64,000 nucleotides of DNA from DATAPD01 sp036265385 (GCA_036265385.1 DATAPD010000002.1:1-64000), one strand, 5' to 3'. Shown: positions 36,888-46,012, counted from the first letter of the stretch. Numbers and translations are program-made. The notes: generated by a model not told the origin, from the sequence alone.

Positions 36888-37148
36888 ATGTGTTTGGCAG
36901 TTCCCGGCAAGATTCTCGATAGCGTGGAAATGGGCGGCGGTCGTCTTGGCCGTGTCCAGTTCGGTGGCATTGTGCGTCAGGTGCGTCTTGATTTCGTGCC
37001 GGAAGCCATGATTGGCGATTACGTCATGGTCCATGTAGGATTCGCCATCAGCCGTGTTGACGCCGACGAAGCGGAACGTACTTACCAGCTACTGGAAGAA
37101 ATGGGCACGCTTGCGGACGAATTACCTCCTGAAGAAGCGGACGCCTAG
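36888..37148 (+). CDS. hypC: hydrogenase assembly chaperone HypC
   Basis: An 86-residue HypC/HybG-type chaperone. The essential N-terminal Cys2 is present in MCLAVPGKIL. With HypD it assembles the Fe(CN)2CO group and delivers it to the large subunit. The ATG at 36888 is fixed by this Cys2 requirement. It lies 14 bases after the protease gene and is therefore probably the last gene of the hyb transcript; a 112-base gap with an operator-like palindrome separates it from hypD. Confidence 0.93.
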   Translation: MCLAVPGKILDSVEMGGGRLGRVQFGGIVRQVRLDFVPEAMIGDYVMVHVGFAISRVDADEAERTYQLLEEMGTLADELPPEEADA

Positions 37149-37189
37149 TTCCTGAAAAGCCCTGCCCCGTTCGTGGCTCACTCCTCCAT

Positions 37190-37205
37190 GTGATCTACAT
37201 CACCG
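37190..37205. promoter_or_regulatory. candidate Crp-type operator before hypD
   Basis: TGTGATCTACATCACC matches the CRP consensus TGTGA-N6-TCACA at 9 of 10 fixed positions. Its centre is 63 bases before the first possible hypD ATG (37261), a spacing suitable for activation at about -41 with a short leader. Confidence 0.6.
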
Positions 37206-37260
37206 TGGCCTGAGACATCTCCCGCTACATTGAGGTCGGGCTGGGGCCTCATTCCCCCAC

Positions 37261-38412
37261 ATGATGTGCTCCGGCCTTTCTGACAGTGCATTCTCGATGA
37301 AATATATCGACGAATACCGGGATGCGAAGCTGGCACGCAAACTCGCCGAAGAGATTGCGCAAACTGCCACCCGGCCTTGGGTGTTGATGGAAATCTGCGG
37401 TGGTCAAACGCATACCATCATGCGCTACGGACTCGACGACCTCCTGCCCTCCTCGATCGAGCTTGTGCATGGACCTGGCTGCCCCGTTTGTGTCACACCC
37501 CTTGAAACGATTGATAAGGCAATTGAATTGGCTAGTCGTCCCGACGTTACGCTTGTCTCGTACGGCGACATGCTGCGTGTCCCCGGCAGCCGCTCCGATC
37601 TTTTTCGCGCAAAAGCTGCTGGTGGCGATGTGCGAATTGTCTATTCGCCGACCGAAGCGCTCAAGATTGCAAAGGCGAACCCCGATCGTAAGGTTGTCTT
37701 TTTGGCGATTGGCTTCGAAACCACAGCGCCCCCCAATGCGATGTCGGTTTGGCAGGCAAAGCGTGAAGGCATCCGCAATTTCTCGATCCTTGTCTCTCAT
37801 GTGCTGGTACCGCCCGCGATTCGCGCGTTGCTGACTTCCGAAAACAATCGAGTCAATGGATTCATCGCTCCCGGTCACGTCTGCACCATCATGGGCTGTG
37901 ATGAATACGAAGGCCTGGTGCGGGATTTCCGCGTCCCTATCGTTGTTGGAGGTTTCGAGCCGGTCGATCTTATGGCTGCAGTGCTCATGCTGGTCCAGCA
38001 GCTCGAGAACGGCGACGCGAAGGTCGAAAATCAGTACGTGCGTTCCGTCCACTATCAGGGGAATCTTCCGGCGCAGAGGGTCGTTGCAGAAGTGTTCGAA
38101 GTGGCAGATCAGAAATGGCGTGGCATCGGCACGATTCCCAAGAGTGGTCTTAAATTAAGAGAAGAATACGCAGACTACGATGCGAGTCTGATCTTCGGAT
38201 TGTCTGAGATTACAGCTGAAGAACCCGCTGAATGCATCAGCGCGCAAGTGCTGCAAGGACTTCGCAAACCTTACGACTGTCCGGCATTCGGGATGCGCTG
38301 CACTCCGGAGAATCCTCTGGGTGCTCCCATGGTTTCTTCAGAAGGTGCCTGCGCCGCATATTACCAATATCGCCGCAATGCAGCTCGGGCACGGGAGACA
38401 GTCCATGCCTGA
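37261..38412 (+). CDS. hypD: hydrogenase iron-ligand assembly protein HypD
   Basis: A 383-residue [4Fe-4S] scaffold that, with HypC, holds iron while CN and CO ligands are attached. Conserved motifs are MEICGGQTH, HGPGCPVCVTP, GFETTAPP, GFIAPGHVC and the C-terminal cysteine set CPAFGMRC...SSEGACAAYY. The ATG at 37261 or 37297 (MKYIDEYRD) is possible; homologues favour the second. The downstream hypE overlaps by 8 bases. It probably starts its own transcript, given the operator-like site upstream. Confidence 0.94.
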   Translation: MMCSGLSDSAFSMKYIDEYRDAKLARKLAEEIAQTATRPWVLMEICGGQTHTIMRYGLDDLLPSSIELVHGPGCPVCVTPLETIDKAIELASRPDVTLVSYGDMLRVPGSRSDLFRAKAAGGDVRIVYSPTEALKIAKANPDRKVVFLAIGFETTAPPNAMSVWQAKREGIRNFSILVSHVLVPPAIRALLTSENNRVNGFIAPGHVCTIMGCDEYEGLVRDFRVPIVVGGFEPVDLMAAVLMLVQQLENGDAKVENQYVRSVHYQGNLPAQRVVAEVFEVADQKWRGIGTIPKSGLKLREEYADYDASLIFGLSEITAEEPAECISAQVLQGLRKPYDCPAFGMRCTPENPLGAPMVSSEGACAAYYQYRRNAARARETVHA

Positions 38413-39466
38413 GAAGCAGTCCACGCTCTTAGAGCTAACTTGTCCTGCACCGCTACCTTCGCGTGACACCGTTTTGCTTGGACACGGCAGCGGAGGCAAG
38501 CTCAGTGCCGAGCTCGTGCGCTCGATCTTTCTGCCGGCGTTCTGCAATTCCGCGTTAGACAAGCTGGATGATCAAGCCATCGTCAATATCAATGGAACAC
38601 GTCTGGCGATCACCACGGATTCTTTCGTTGTAAAGCCGCTGTTTTTTCCCGGCGGCGATATCGGGTCGCTCGCGGTCCATGGAACGGTCAACGATCTAGC
38701 GATGGGCGGAGCAACACCATTGTTCTTGAGTGTGGCCTTCATCATTGAAGAAGGCTTACCAACGGAAGTCTTGCGTCGCGTTACGCTATCTCTTCGGGAC
38801 GCGGCCAGGGCCGCCGGTGTCCAAGTCGTGACTGGGGATACGAAAGTCGTCGAAAGGGGAAGTGGCGACCAACTTTTTATCAATACCACCGGCATCGGAC
38901 TCGTTCCTTCTCGATTGAATCTTTCCTGCAATCAGGCTTTGCCGGGTGACAAGGTGATTCTGAGCGGATTCATCGGCGACCACGGCATCGCAATCCTCGC
39001 CAAGCGCGAGGGACTGGAATTTGAATGTCCCATCGAGAGCGACAGCGCTGCCCTCCATACGCTCGTCGCCAAGATGCTCGAGACTCGTGGTGCCATCCGC
39101 TGCATGCGTGATCCTACTCGCGGTGGTCTTTCCAGCGCGCTGAATGAAATTGCAGATCAGTCTCGTGTGACCGTCCAGTTGAACGAGGACACCATACCAG
39201 TTCGCGAAGAAGTCCGCGGCGCCTGCGAACTGCTTGGTCTCGATCCGATGTATGTGGCGAACGAAGGAAAACTCGTTGCGATTGTCGAACCTTCCGCTGC
39301 AGAAAAAATTCTCGAAACCATGAGATCCCATCCACTGGGTCGGAACGCAACCATCATTGGAACTGTCACGGAGCGGCAGCCGGTTTCAGTCGTTATGCGA
39401 ACTCGCTTCGGCACGAATCGCATTGTCGACATGCTCGCCGGCGACCAGCTTCCCCGGATTTGCTGA
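38405..39466 (+). CDS. hypE: carbamoyl-dehydratase HypE
   Basis: A 353-residue PurM-like ATPase that dehydrates the carbamoyl group on its own C-terminal cysteine to a cyanide. The C-terminus ends PRIC, the required thiol. The N-terminal GHGSGGKLSAELVRSIFLP and the ATP site TDSFVVKPLFFPGGDIG are typical. The ATG at 38405 overlaps hypD by 8 bases. Its carbamoyl donor HypF is not encoded in this window, so hypF must be elsewhere in the genome. Confidence 0.94.
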   Translation: MPEKQSTLLELTCPAPLPSRDTVLLGHGSGGKLSAELVRSIFLPAFCNSALDKLDDQAIVNINGTRLAITTDSFVVKPLFFPGGDIGSLAVHGTVNDLAMGGATPLFLSVAFIIEEGLPTEVLRRVTLSLRDAARAAGVQVVTGDTKVVERGSGDQLFINTTGIGLVPSRLNLSCNQALPGDKVILSGFIGDHGIAILAKREGLEFECPIESDSAALHTLVAKMLETRGAIRCMRDPTRGGLSSALNEIADQSRVTVQLNEDTIPVREEVRGACELLGLDPMYVANEGKLVAIVEPSAAEKILETMRSHPLGRNATIIGTVTERQPVSVVMRTRFGTNRIVDMLAGDQLPRIC

Positions 39467-39469
39467 CCT

Positions 39470-39835
39470 ATGCACGAGATGAGCATCGCCGAATCGATTT
39501 TGACTGCCGTGACGACAGAGACGGCGCGCGTTCCAGGCAGTCGTCCGACTCGTGTGGGCGTGAGAATCGGCGAGCTCGCAGGAATCGATCCTGAATCTCT
39601 CCATTTTTGCTTCGGAGCAATCGTGAAGGATTCAGAATTCGACGGTCTGCAACTGGAGATTGAATTCCGCCCGCGTCGTCATCGCTGTCTGTGCGGAACA
39701 GAGTTTGCGGTGGACGGATACGAGTTCACCTGTCCAAGCTGTGGATATGACGCTACAGCGTGCATCAGCGGAGATGAACTGGAGCTCGCCTTCGTGGAGG
39801 TAGAACAACATGAATCGATTGCCGCTGGAACGTAA
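39470..39835 (+). CDS. hypA: hydrogenase nickel insertion protein HypA
   Basis: A 121-residue nickel chaperone. His2 in MHEMSIAESIL is the nickel ligand, and the zinc site is Cys73/Cys75 with Cys88/Cys91. It starts 3 bases after hypE and overlaps hypB by 26 bases, so it belongs to the hypDEAB unit. Confidence 0.94.
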   Translation: MHEMSIAESILTAVTTETARVPGSRPTRVGVRIGELAGIDPESLHFCFGAIVKDSEFDGLQLEIEFRPRRHRCLCGTEFAVDGYEFTCPSCGYDATACISGDELELAFVEVEQHESIAAGT

Positions 39836-40502
39836 AGTCCTAAGCGAGAATGAGCGAATCGCGGCTGGCTTGCGCGAGCAGTTTCGAGAGCGCGGCGTTC
39901 TCTGTGTAAATATCATCAGTTCTCCAGGGTCTGGAAAAACTACCCTTCTTGAACGTACCCTCGAACATTTCCCAAAAGATCGTCGCGCTGCGGTCTTGAC
40001 CGGCGATATCCAGACGGAAAACGACGCCAACCGGCTCAAGCGCTTCGGCTTTCCCGTGAAGCAAATTACCACTGGCGGCACCTGCCATCTTGACGCGCGG
40101 ATGATCGAACGTAATCTCGAAGATTGGCGGCTCGAAGATCTCGACATCCTCTTCGTCGAAAATGTCGGCAACCTCGTCTGCCCCTCAAGCTACGACTTGG
40201 GAGAGGCGGCAAAAGTCGTAATCCTTAGCGTCACGGAAGGCGACGATAAGCCGCTCAAATATCCCTCCATCTTTTTCAAATCCGAATTACTCGTGTTGAG
40301 CAAGGTCGATCTGCTTCCGTATGTGCCCTTCGATCTCGAGATGGCAGTCGAGAATGCGCGGCGAATCCATCCAGCAATGGACATTGTGAAAGTGTCCAGC
40401 CTCACGCGTCGTGGGCTACACGAATGGTTTCTATGGCTCGAGAAACGAAGGCATGATTTCCTGCAATCTGCGAATGCGATGGTTACTGAAGTGTCGAGTT
40501 AG
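39810..40502 (+). CDS. hypB: hydrogenase nickel incorporation GTPase HypB
   Basis: A 230-residue GTPase that drives nickel delivery with HypA. The P-loop is SSPGSGKTT (38-45), the metal site Cys92-His93 lies in TTGGTCHLD, and the guanine motif is SKVD. There is no N-terminal His-rich stretch, so nickel storage is unlikely. It overlaps hypA by 26 bases. An operator-like palindrome begins only 10 bases past its stop codon. Confidence 0.94.
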   Translation: MNRLPLERKVLSENERIAAGLREQFRERGVLCVNIISSPGSGKTTLLERTLEHFPKDRRAAVLTGDIQTENDANRLKRFGFPVKQITTGGTCHLDARMIERNLEDWRLEDLDILFVENVGNLVCPSSYDLGEAAKVVILSVTEGDDKPLKYPSIFFKSELLVLSKVDLLPYVPFDLEMAVENARRIHPAMDIVKVSSLTRRGLHEWFLWLEKRRHDFLQSANAMVTEVSS

Positions 40503-40511
40503 ACAGTTGAG

Positions 40512-40527
40512 GGTGACCCGCATCACA
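40512..40527. promoter_or_regulatory. candidate Crp-type operator before hoxE
   Basis: GGTGACCCGCATCACA carries the exact GTGA-N6-TCAC palindrome. It lies between hypB and hoxE. If it activates at about -41, transcription would begin near 40561, which argues for a hoxE start downstream of the TTG at 40558. Confidence 0.6.
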
Positions 40528-40614
40528 TAAAGCTGAATGCGCCATTTCTAAACTGAATTGTTGCGATGCACGAGGTTCTTGAGCCGTGTGCGCCGCAGCA
40601 GGAGTCAGTCGGCC

Positions 40615-41139
40615 TTGGCGACAACCAGCATTGGCGCGCAGTTCGCAAAACCCACCCCTCCGAATGCGACAGACAAACGTTGGAAGCTAGTCGACGCTAC
40701 CATGCGTAGGCTGGGCCACCATCCTCGTGCCTTGATCGAATCCCTGCATACCGTTCAGGAAACCTTCGGCTATCTCGACGAAGAAGCGCTTCGTTACGTC
40801 GCTGCATCGTTGCGCGTGCCACTGAGCAAAGCATACGGAGTCGCGACTTTCTATCACTTCTTCACCCTAAAGCCGGCAGGAGAACACACTTGTGTCGTGT
40901 GCATGGGAACGGCCTGCTACATCAAGGGTGCACCGCAGTTGTTGTCTTCTTTGAAGAAGGAATTGGGAGTTGGTCCTGGACAGACCACGCCGGACGGCCA
41001 AGTTTCTGTCCTGACCGCTCGTTGTCTGGGTTCATGCGGCCTTGCGCCTGCCGTCGTGTACGACAAGGACGTAGCTGGCAAGGTCACCGCTCAAGAATTG
41101 CGCGATCGCATCGCGAAATGGAAACCACATGTCTCCTGA
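40615..41139 (+). CDS. hoxE: NAD-linked hydrogenase diaphorase subunit HoxE
   Basis: A [2Fe-2S] thioredoxin-fold protein of the NuoE/HoxE family, electron-transfer part of the bidirectional hydrogenase diaphorase. Conserved parts are ALIESLHTVQETFGYL, YGVATFYHFFTLKP and the cluster cysteines in CVVCMGTACYIKGA and ARCLGSCGLAP. The frame is open from 40558 (TTG). The TTG at 40615 is preferred: AGGAG lies 10 bases upstream, the HoxE N-terminal block (KRWKLVDATM) is kept, and it leaves room for a leader. The start is uncertain. It overlaps hoxF by 11 bases. Confidence 0.88.
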   Translation: MATTSIGAQFAKPTPPNATDKRWKLVDATMRRLGHHPRALIESLHTVQETFGYLDEEALRYVAASLRVPLSKAYGVATFYHFFTLKPAGEHTCVVCMGTACYIKGAPQLLSSLKKELGVGPGQTTPDGQVSVLTARCLGSCGLAPAVVYDKDVAGKVTAQELRDRIAKWKPHVS

Positions 41140-42769
41140 AGAACTGGAGCAGATAGCGGAAGAGGAACGCGAGCGGCAAGCTGGATTCAAACACAAAGTC
41201 CACGTGTGCGTGGCTGCAGGATGCCAGTCTTGCCAGAGTGACAGCGTCAAGTCCGCCCTGGAGCAGGAACTCTCGAAGCGGGACATTCCCGGCGGTTGTC
41301 AGGTAAAAGGCGTCGGATGCATGGGCCTCTGTGCGGAGGGCCCGCTGGTTTCGACCAATCGCAACGTGCTCTACCAGAAGGTAGGCGCGCAGGATTCGAG
41401 CGCGATTCTCGATAGTCTCGAAGGTGATCCGGTCGCCAACTTGGTCTGCCCCACCGACGTCCCGTTTTTCCAAAGCCAGAAGAAGATAGTTCTCGAAAAC
41501 TCAGGCAACATCGATCCTGAACGCATCGAGGACTACATTGCTGCTTCCGGTTACACCGCTCTGATGCAGGTGCTGACCGAGATGAGTCCGGGACAAGTGA
41601 TCGAAGAAGTGTCTCGCAGCGGATTGCGCGGCCGTGGCGGTGCTGGCTATCCCACCGGCTTGAAGTGGAGCACGGTGGCTAAGGCCTCGGGTGAGAGAAA
41701 GTACGTCATCTGCAATGCGGATGAAGGCGATCCCGGCGCATTCATGGATCGCAGCGTTCTTGAGAGCGATCCCCATCGCGTGCTCGAAGGTATGCTCATC
41801 GGCGCTTATGCCGTCGGTGCTTCCGAAGGATTCATTTACGTTCGAGCGGAATATCCGCTGGCCATCAAGCGACTCCGTATCGCAATCAAGCAAGCTGAGC
41901 GCCTCGGCATCCTTGGTAACAACATTTGTGGAACACGTTTCAGTTTCCGCATCGATCTTCGCCTTGGTGCCGGTGCTTTCGTCTGCGGAGAAGAAACAGC
42001 TCTTATCTCTTCCGTAGAAGGGAAGCGAGGCACACCGCGTCCACGTCCACCCTATCCCGCACAGGAAGGGCTGTTCGGCGAGCCGACACTCATCAACAAC
42101 GTTGAGACCTATGCAAACATTCCGCCCATTATTCGCTTTGGCGGCGACTGGTATGCCCAGATCGGAACCGAGAAGAGTAAAGGGACGAAAGTTTTCGCTC
42201 TCGCCGGCCGCGTGAAGAACACGGGGCTCGTGGAAGTCCCGATGGGCATCACGCTGCGACAGATCGTTTACGACATCGGCGGCGGTATTCCGGACGGCAA
42301 GAAGTACAAAGCAGTGCAAACCGGAGGTCCCTCGGGTGGCTGCTTGCCGGAAGAGTTTCTCGATATGCCAGTCGACTACGAGAACCTAGCAAAAGCCGGA
42401 TCCATCATGGGTTCTGGCGGCATGATCGTGATGGACGAAAGCTCCTGCATGGTCGACGTCGCCAAGTACTTCATGGATTTCTGCATGAGCGAGTCTTGCG
42501 GTAAGTGCGTCCCGTGCCGGGTTGGCACTTACCAGATGAATCGCATTCTCGAGTCGATCACAAGATACGAAGCAAGTGAGCGCGAGGTCGCCGAACTTCA
42601 GGAACTCACGGACCTGCTCAAGAACACCAGCTTATGCGGGCTGGGACAATCTGCGCCCAACCCGGTAATCAGCACCATGCGCTACTTCCCGGAAGAGTAC
42701 AAAGCACACGTCGAAGAAAAGAACTGCCCGGCCGGCGTCTGCAACGGTGACCACGAGGAGCAGCCATGA
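41129..42769 (+). CDS. hoxF: NAD-linked hydrogenase diaphorase subunit HoxF
   Basis: A 546-residue NADH/FMN subunit of the NuoF/HoxF family. An N-terminal [2Fe-2S] thioredoxin-like extension (CVAAGCQSCQ...GVGCMGLCAEGP) is followed by the FMN/NADH fold (GLRGRGGAGYPTGLKW, CNADEGDPGAFMDR, GAGAFVCGEETALISS) and the [4Fe-4S] motif ESCGKCVPCRVG with a later Cys in TSLCGLGQ. It exchanges electrons with NAD(P). Overlaps of 11 and 4 bases join it to hoxE and hoxU. Confidence 0.94.
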   Translation: MSPEELEQIAEEERERQAGFKHKVHVCVAAGCQSCQSDSVKSALEQELSKRDIPGGCQVKGVGCMGLCAEGPLVSTNRNVLYQKVGAQDSSAILDSLEGDPVANLVCPTDVPFFQSQKKIVLENSGNIDPERIEDYIAASGYTALMQVLTEMSPGQVIEEVSRSGLRGRGGAGYPTGLKWSTVAKASGERKYVICNADEGDPGAFMDRSVLESDPHRVLEGMLIGAYAVGASEGFIYVRAEYPLAIKRLRIAIKQAERLGILGNNICGTRFSFRIDLRLGAGAFVCGEETALISSVEGKRGTPRPRPPYPAQEGLFGEPTLINNVETYANIPPIIRFGGDWYAQIGTEKSKGTKVFALAGRVKNTGLVEVPMGITLRQIVYDIGGGIPDGKKYKAVQTGGPSGGCLPEEFLDMPVDYENLAKAGSIMGSGGMIVMDESSCMVDVAKYFMDFCMSESCGKCVPCRVGTYQMNRILESITRYEASEREVAELQELTDLLKNTSLCGLGQSAPNPVISTMRYFPEEYKAHVEEKNCPAGVCNGDHEEQP

Positions 42770-43491
42770 CCGTCAATCGCGCCGCTCCGATCAAAACACT
42801 CAAAATCGATGGCCGGGACGTTAGCGCGCGTCAGGAGGAAACCATCCTGGAAGTCGCGCGCCAGAACAATATCTTCATCCCCACCCTCTGCGAATTAAAA
42901 GGACTCACTACTGTCGGAGCTTGCCGACTCTGCCTTGTCGAGATCAAAGGCACTCCCAGACTGCTGCCGTCGTGCGTGACTCGCGTGGAAGAGGGAATGG
43001 AAGTCTCGACAGACACAGAACGCCTGCGCAAATATCGTCGCGCCATCCTCGAATTATTGTTCACCGAGCGCAACCACGTCTGCTCCGTATGCGTGTCGAA
43101 TGGACATTGCGAATTACAGACGCTCGCCCAGAAGCTCGACATCACACATGTGCATTTCGCTTACCGTTATCCCATTGTTGATGTCGATGCGACACATGAG
43201 CGCTTCGTAGTCGATCACAATCGATGCATTCTCTGCACCCGTTGCGTCCGCGTGTGCGACGAGATCGAAGGTGCGCACACCTGGGACGTCATGGGCCGCG
43301 GCATCGATGCCAAAGTGATCACTGACCTTAAACAGCCCTGGGGATCGTCCGAAAGTTGTACTTCCTGTGGCAAGTGTGTCCACGTTTGCCCGACAGGAGC
43401 TCTCTTCGAAAAAGGAAGGTCGGTAGCAGAGATGCTGAAGCGTCGCCAGTTCCTGCCTTATCTGACATTGATGCGGGAGGATCGAGAGTGA
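42766..43491 (+). CDS. hoxU: NAD-linked hydrogenase diaphorase subunit HoxU
   Basis: A 241-residue NuoG-like iron-sulfur subunit connecting HoxF to the hydrogenase module. The N-terminal [2Fe-2S] ferredoxin domain has CELKGLTTVGACRLCLVE and later CVTR; a His-Cys [4Fe-4S] segment (HVCSVCVSNGHCELQ) and two ferredoxin-type clusters (CILCTRCVRVC and CTSCGKCVHVCP) follow. The length fits HoxU, far shorter than NuoG. It overlaps hoxF (ATGA) and hoxY (GTGA). Confidence 0.94.
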   Translation: MTVNRAAPIKTLKIDGRDVSARQEETILEVARQNNIFIPTLCELKGLTTVGACRLCLVEIKGTPRLLPSCVTRVEEGMEVSTDTERLRKYRRAILELLFTERNHVCSVCVSNGHCELQTLAQKLDITHVHFAYRYPIVDVDATHERFVVDHNRCILCTRCVRVCDEIEGAHTWDVMGRGIDAKVITDLKQPWGSSESCTSCGKCVHVCPTGALFEKGRSVAEMLKRRQFLPYLTLMREDRE

Positions 43492-44021
43492 GCAAGCTGA
43501 AGTTGGCGACGGTTTGGTTGGATGGTTGTTCCGGCTGCCACATGTCGTTTTTGGATTTGGACGAGAGGCTTCTTGCCGTGGCGGAAAAAGCGGACCTCGT
43601 TTACAGCCCTCTCGTCGACTTCAAAGAGTTTCCGCCCGATGTTGACATTACTCTGGTCGAGGGCGCGGTCAGCAGCGAAGAAGACCTTCACAAGATCAAA
43701 GCAATACGCGAACGCACGAAGACTCTTGTTTCACTGGGTGACTGTTCCGTGACTGCGAACGTGCCGGGCATGCGAAACCCGTTCTACACGCCGGACGTCT
43801 ATCATCGCGCCTATCTTGAGAACGTCACTCTCGATCCCGCCATTCCAAAAGAGGTTGTTCCGCCGCTGTTACCTTTCGCGCGCCCTGTCCACGAGATTGT
43901 CCCAGTCGATGTTTTTGTGCCCGGCTGTCCACCCTCGGCGGATGTGATCTTTCTGGCGCTCTCGGAATTACTGGATGGAAACCAACCAAACCTCAGCGTG
44001 AAAACGCGGTTCGGAGCCTGA
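43488..44021 (+). CDS. hoxY: NAD-linked hydrogenase small subunit HoxY
   Basis: A 177-residue [NiFe] small subunit with only the proximal cluster, lacking a signal peptide, hence cytoplasmic. Cluster cysteines lie in WLDGCSGCHMSF, GDCSV and the FVPGCPPSADV block. The GTG at 43488 overlaps the hoxU TGA; the frame is open from 43356, but the extra N-terminus overlaps hoxU and is not family-like. hoxH follows directly. Confidence 0.93.
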   Translation: MSKLKLATVWLDGCSGCHMSFLDLDERLLAVAEKADLVYSPLVDFKEFPPDVDITLVEGAVSSEEDLHKIKAIRERTKTLVSLGDCSVTANVPGMRNPFYTPDVYHRAYLENVTLDPAIPKEVVPPLLPFARPVHEIVPVDVFVPGCPPSADVIFLALSELLDGNQPNLSVKTRFGA

Positions 44022-44022
44022 A

Positions 44023-45456
44023 GTGGCTGAAGTCGCCAACAAGACGATTGTCATCGACCCGGTAACCAGGATCGAAGGGCACGCCAAAATCACTCTTCAC
44101 CTTGGCGCTGACGGCATGGTGAAGGACGCGCATTTCCACGTCACCCAGTTCCGCGGATTTGAGAAATTTTGCGAAGGTCGTCCGTTCTCCGAGATGCCAG
44201 CCCTCATGGCGCGTATCTGCGGCATCTGCCCTGTGAGCCATCTCATCGCTTCCGCAAAAGCTTGTGATGCGCTGCTCGCAGTCCGCATTCCGCCAACCGC
44301 GGACAAGCTCCGTCGCATTTTTGGACTGGCCCAGGTTCTCCAATCTCACGCTCTGAGTTTCTTCCATCTCTCATCACCGGATCTCCTTTTGGGAATGGAT
44401 GCTGATCCTTCGAGACGCAACCTCTTCGGAGTTCACGCTGCTGCCCCGCACATGGCGCGTAACGGCATCCGATTGCGGCAATTCGGACAGCAAATCATCG
44501 AGCGGCTTGGGGGCAAGCGGATCCATCCCGCATGGATTGTGCCTGGCGGCGTGAGTGAACCGCTTTCCATCGCAAATCGGGATGCCATCCTGGCCGATCT
44601 ACCCGAAATGCTCGCGATCGCTCAGCTCACCACCGAATGGTTCAAAGGGCTGATGGAAAAGTTCCGCGAGGAAATCACCTCCTTCGGAAACTTCCCAACC
44701 CTCTTCCTTGGGATCGTCAAGAGCGATAACGGTCTGACTTTTTACGATGGCAAGCTGCGCATCATTGATGCTGCAGGCAACGAAGTCGCAAAAGGCATTG
44801 ATCCTGCCAACTACGGGGAGATACTGGGCGAAAAGGTCGAGCCCTGGAGCTATCTGAAATCCACGTATTACCGGCCAAAAGGGTATCCCGACGGCATTTA
44901 TCGAGTCGGGCCGCTTGCTCGCCTGAATGTCGCTGACCGATGCGGCACGCCAAGAGCAGACCAGGAACTCGCTGAGTTTCATGAACTGCAACGCACGGCC
45001 GTCCTGAGTTCATTCCACTACCACTACGCACGACTCATCGAAATTCTCTACTGCATCGAGCGCATGCAGCAGCTCTTAAGTGATCCGGACATCCTCTCCA
45101 AACACGTACGCGCCATAGCAAGCCCCAACAGTTCCGAGGGTGTCGGTGTAGCGGAAGCCCCGCGCGGCACTCTCATCCATCACTACAAGATCGACGATCA
45201 GGGCTTGGTCCGCTGGGCGAACCTCATCATTGCGACCGGTCACAACGGTCTCGCTATGAACCGCAGCATCCTTCAGGTTGCGCGCCACTTCGTTCGCGCC
45301 GACAAGCTGCAGGAAGGAATGCTGAACCGTGTCGAGGCCGTAATTCGAGCTTACGACCCGTGCTTGAGTTGCTCTACCCACGCCGATGGTTCGATGGCCT
45401 TACAAATCCAACTGCTAGGCCCGCAGGGGGAACTGCTCGACGAATTGCGCCACTGA
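44023..45456 (+). CDS. hoxH: NAD-linked hydrogenase large subunit HoxH
   Basis: A 477-residue catalytic subunit of a group 3d [NiFe] hydrogenase. NiFe ligands are Cys66 and Cys69 in RICGIC and Cys447 and Cys450 in DPCLSCSTH. The 24 residues after His453 should be removed by HoxW, encoded next. It starts with GTG one base after hoxY. The enzyme couples H2 oxidation to NAD(P)+ reduction, reversibly in known members. Confidence 0.94.
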   Translation: MAEVANKTIVIDPVTRIEGHAKITLHLGADGMVKDAHFHVTQFRGFEKFCEGRPFSEMPALMARICGICPVSHLIASAKACDALLAVRIPPTADKLRRIFGLAQVLQSHALSFFHLSSPDLLLGMDADPSRRNLFGVHAAAPHMARNGIRLRQFGQQIIERLGGKRIHPAWIVPGGVSEPLSIANRDAILADLPEMLAIAQLTTEWFKGLMEKFREEITSFGNFPTLFLGIVKSDNGLTFYDGKLRIIDAAGNEVAKGIDPANYGEILGEKVEPWSYLKSTYYRPKGYPDGIYRVGPLARLNVADRCGTPRADQELAEFHELQRTAVLSSFHYHYARLIEILYCIERMQQLLSDPDILSKHVRAIASPNSSEGVGVAEAPRGTLIHHYKIDDQGLVRWANLIIATGHNGLAMNRSILQVARHFVRADKLQEGMLNRVEAVIRAYDPCLSCSTHADGSMALQIQLLGPQGELLDELRH

Positions 45457-45465
45457 GGAGAATCT

Positions 45466-45924
45466 ATGCGCAAGATCGTGATTATCGCTTGCGGAAACTC
45501 CCAACGCCAGGACGATGGCCTCGCGCATGAAGCACTCCATCAACTCGCTGGTACGGCTCTCCCTGGCGACTTCGAATTTATCCATGCGCATCAGCTTTTC
45601 CCGGAACACGCCTCAGTCGCTTGTCAGGCGGATCTCCTGATCTTTCTGGACGCCGCGCAAACCGGAACTCCCGGAGAAATCCGCATCCGCCAAGTGGAAC
45701 CCGGAGGCAGCTTTCCTGGCCCCTCACACCACCTTTCTCCGGAATCACTCCTGACTTTTATTCAGCAGGTTTACGGCGCGGAACCCGAGTCGTACTTAGC
45801 GACACTCTGTGGTGAATCATTCGGACTAGGTGAAGGATTGACTGCAGCAACCGAACACGCGCTCCCGGAAATGGTCTCGCAAGTCGTGAATCTCATAGTC
45901 CGCGAAACCAGCTTGGCTTCCTAA
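45466..45924 (+). CDS. hoxW: hydrogenase maturation protease HoxW
   Basis: A 152-residue endopeptidase of the HoxW/HyaD family, specific for the HoxH tail by position. The nickel-sensing residues are in ACGNSQRQDDGLA and FLDAAQTG, with a following SHHLSPESLL. GAGGAGA precedes the ATG. It is the last gene of the hox unit and is convergent with the nfn genes. Confidence 0.9.
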   Translation: MRKIVIIACGNSQRQDDGLAHEALHQLAGTALPGDFEFIHAHQLFPEHASVACQADLLIFLDAAQTGTPGEIRIRQVEPGGSFPGPSHHLSPESLLTFIQQVYGAEPESYLATLCGESFGLGEGLTAATEHALPEMVSQVVNLIVRETSLAS

Positions 45925-45942
45925 GATCGATACAGAAACAAA

Positions 45943-45975
45943 CAGCGGGCCAGATTTGGTTGAATCCGCCCGCTG
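45943..45975. terminator. bidirectional terminator-like hairpin between hoxW and nfnB
   Basis: Arms CAGCGGG and CCCGCTG with a 19-base loop, located between two convergent genes. There is no long T-run, so termination efficiency is uncertain. Confidence 0.5.
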
Positions 45976-45979
45976 CACT

Positions 45980-46012
45980 CTGGCTGGGTAATTCCACGGA
46001 ACTACGAGCCAG
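45980..46012. repeat. second inverted repeat between hoxW and nfnB
   Basis: CTGGCT and AGCCAG are separated by 21 bases, immediately beyond the first hairpin and 15 bases before the nfnB stop codon. It may add to transcript-end structure. Confidence 0.35.
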
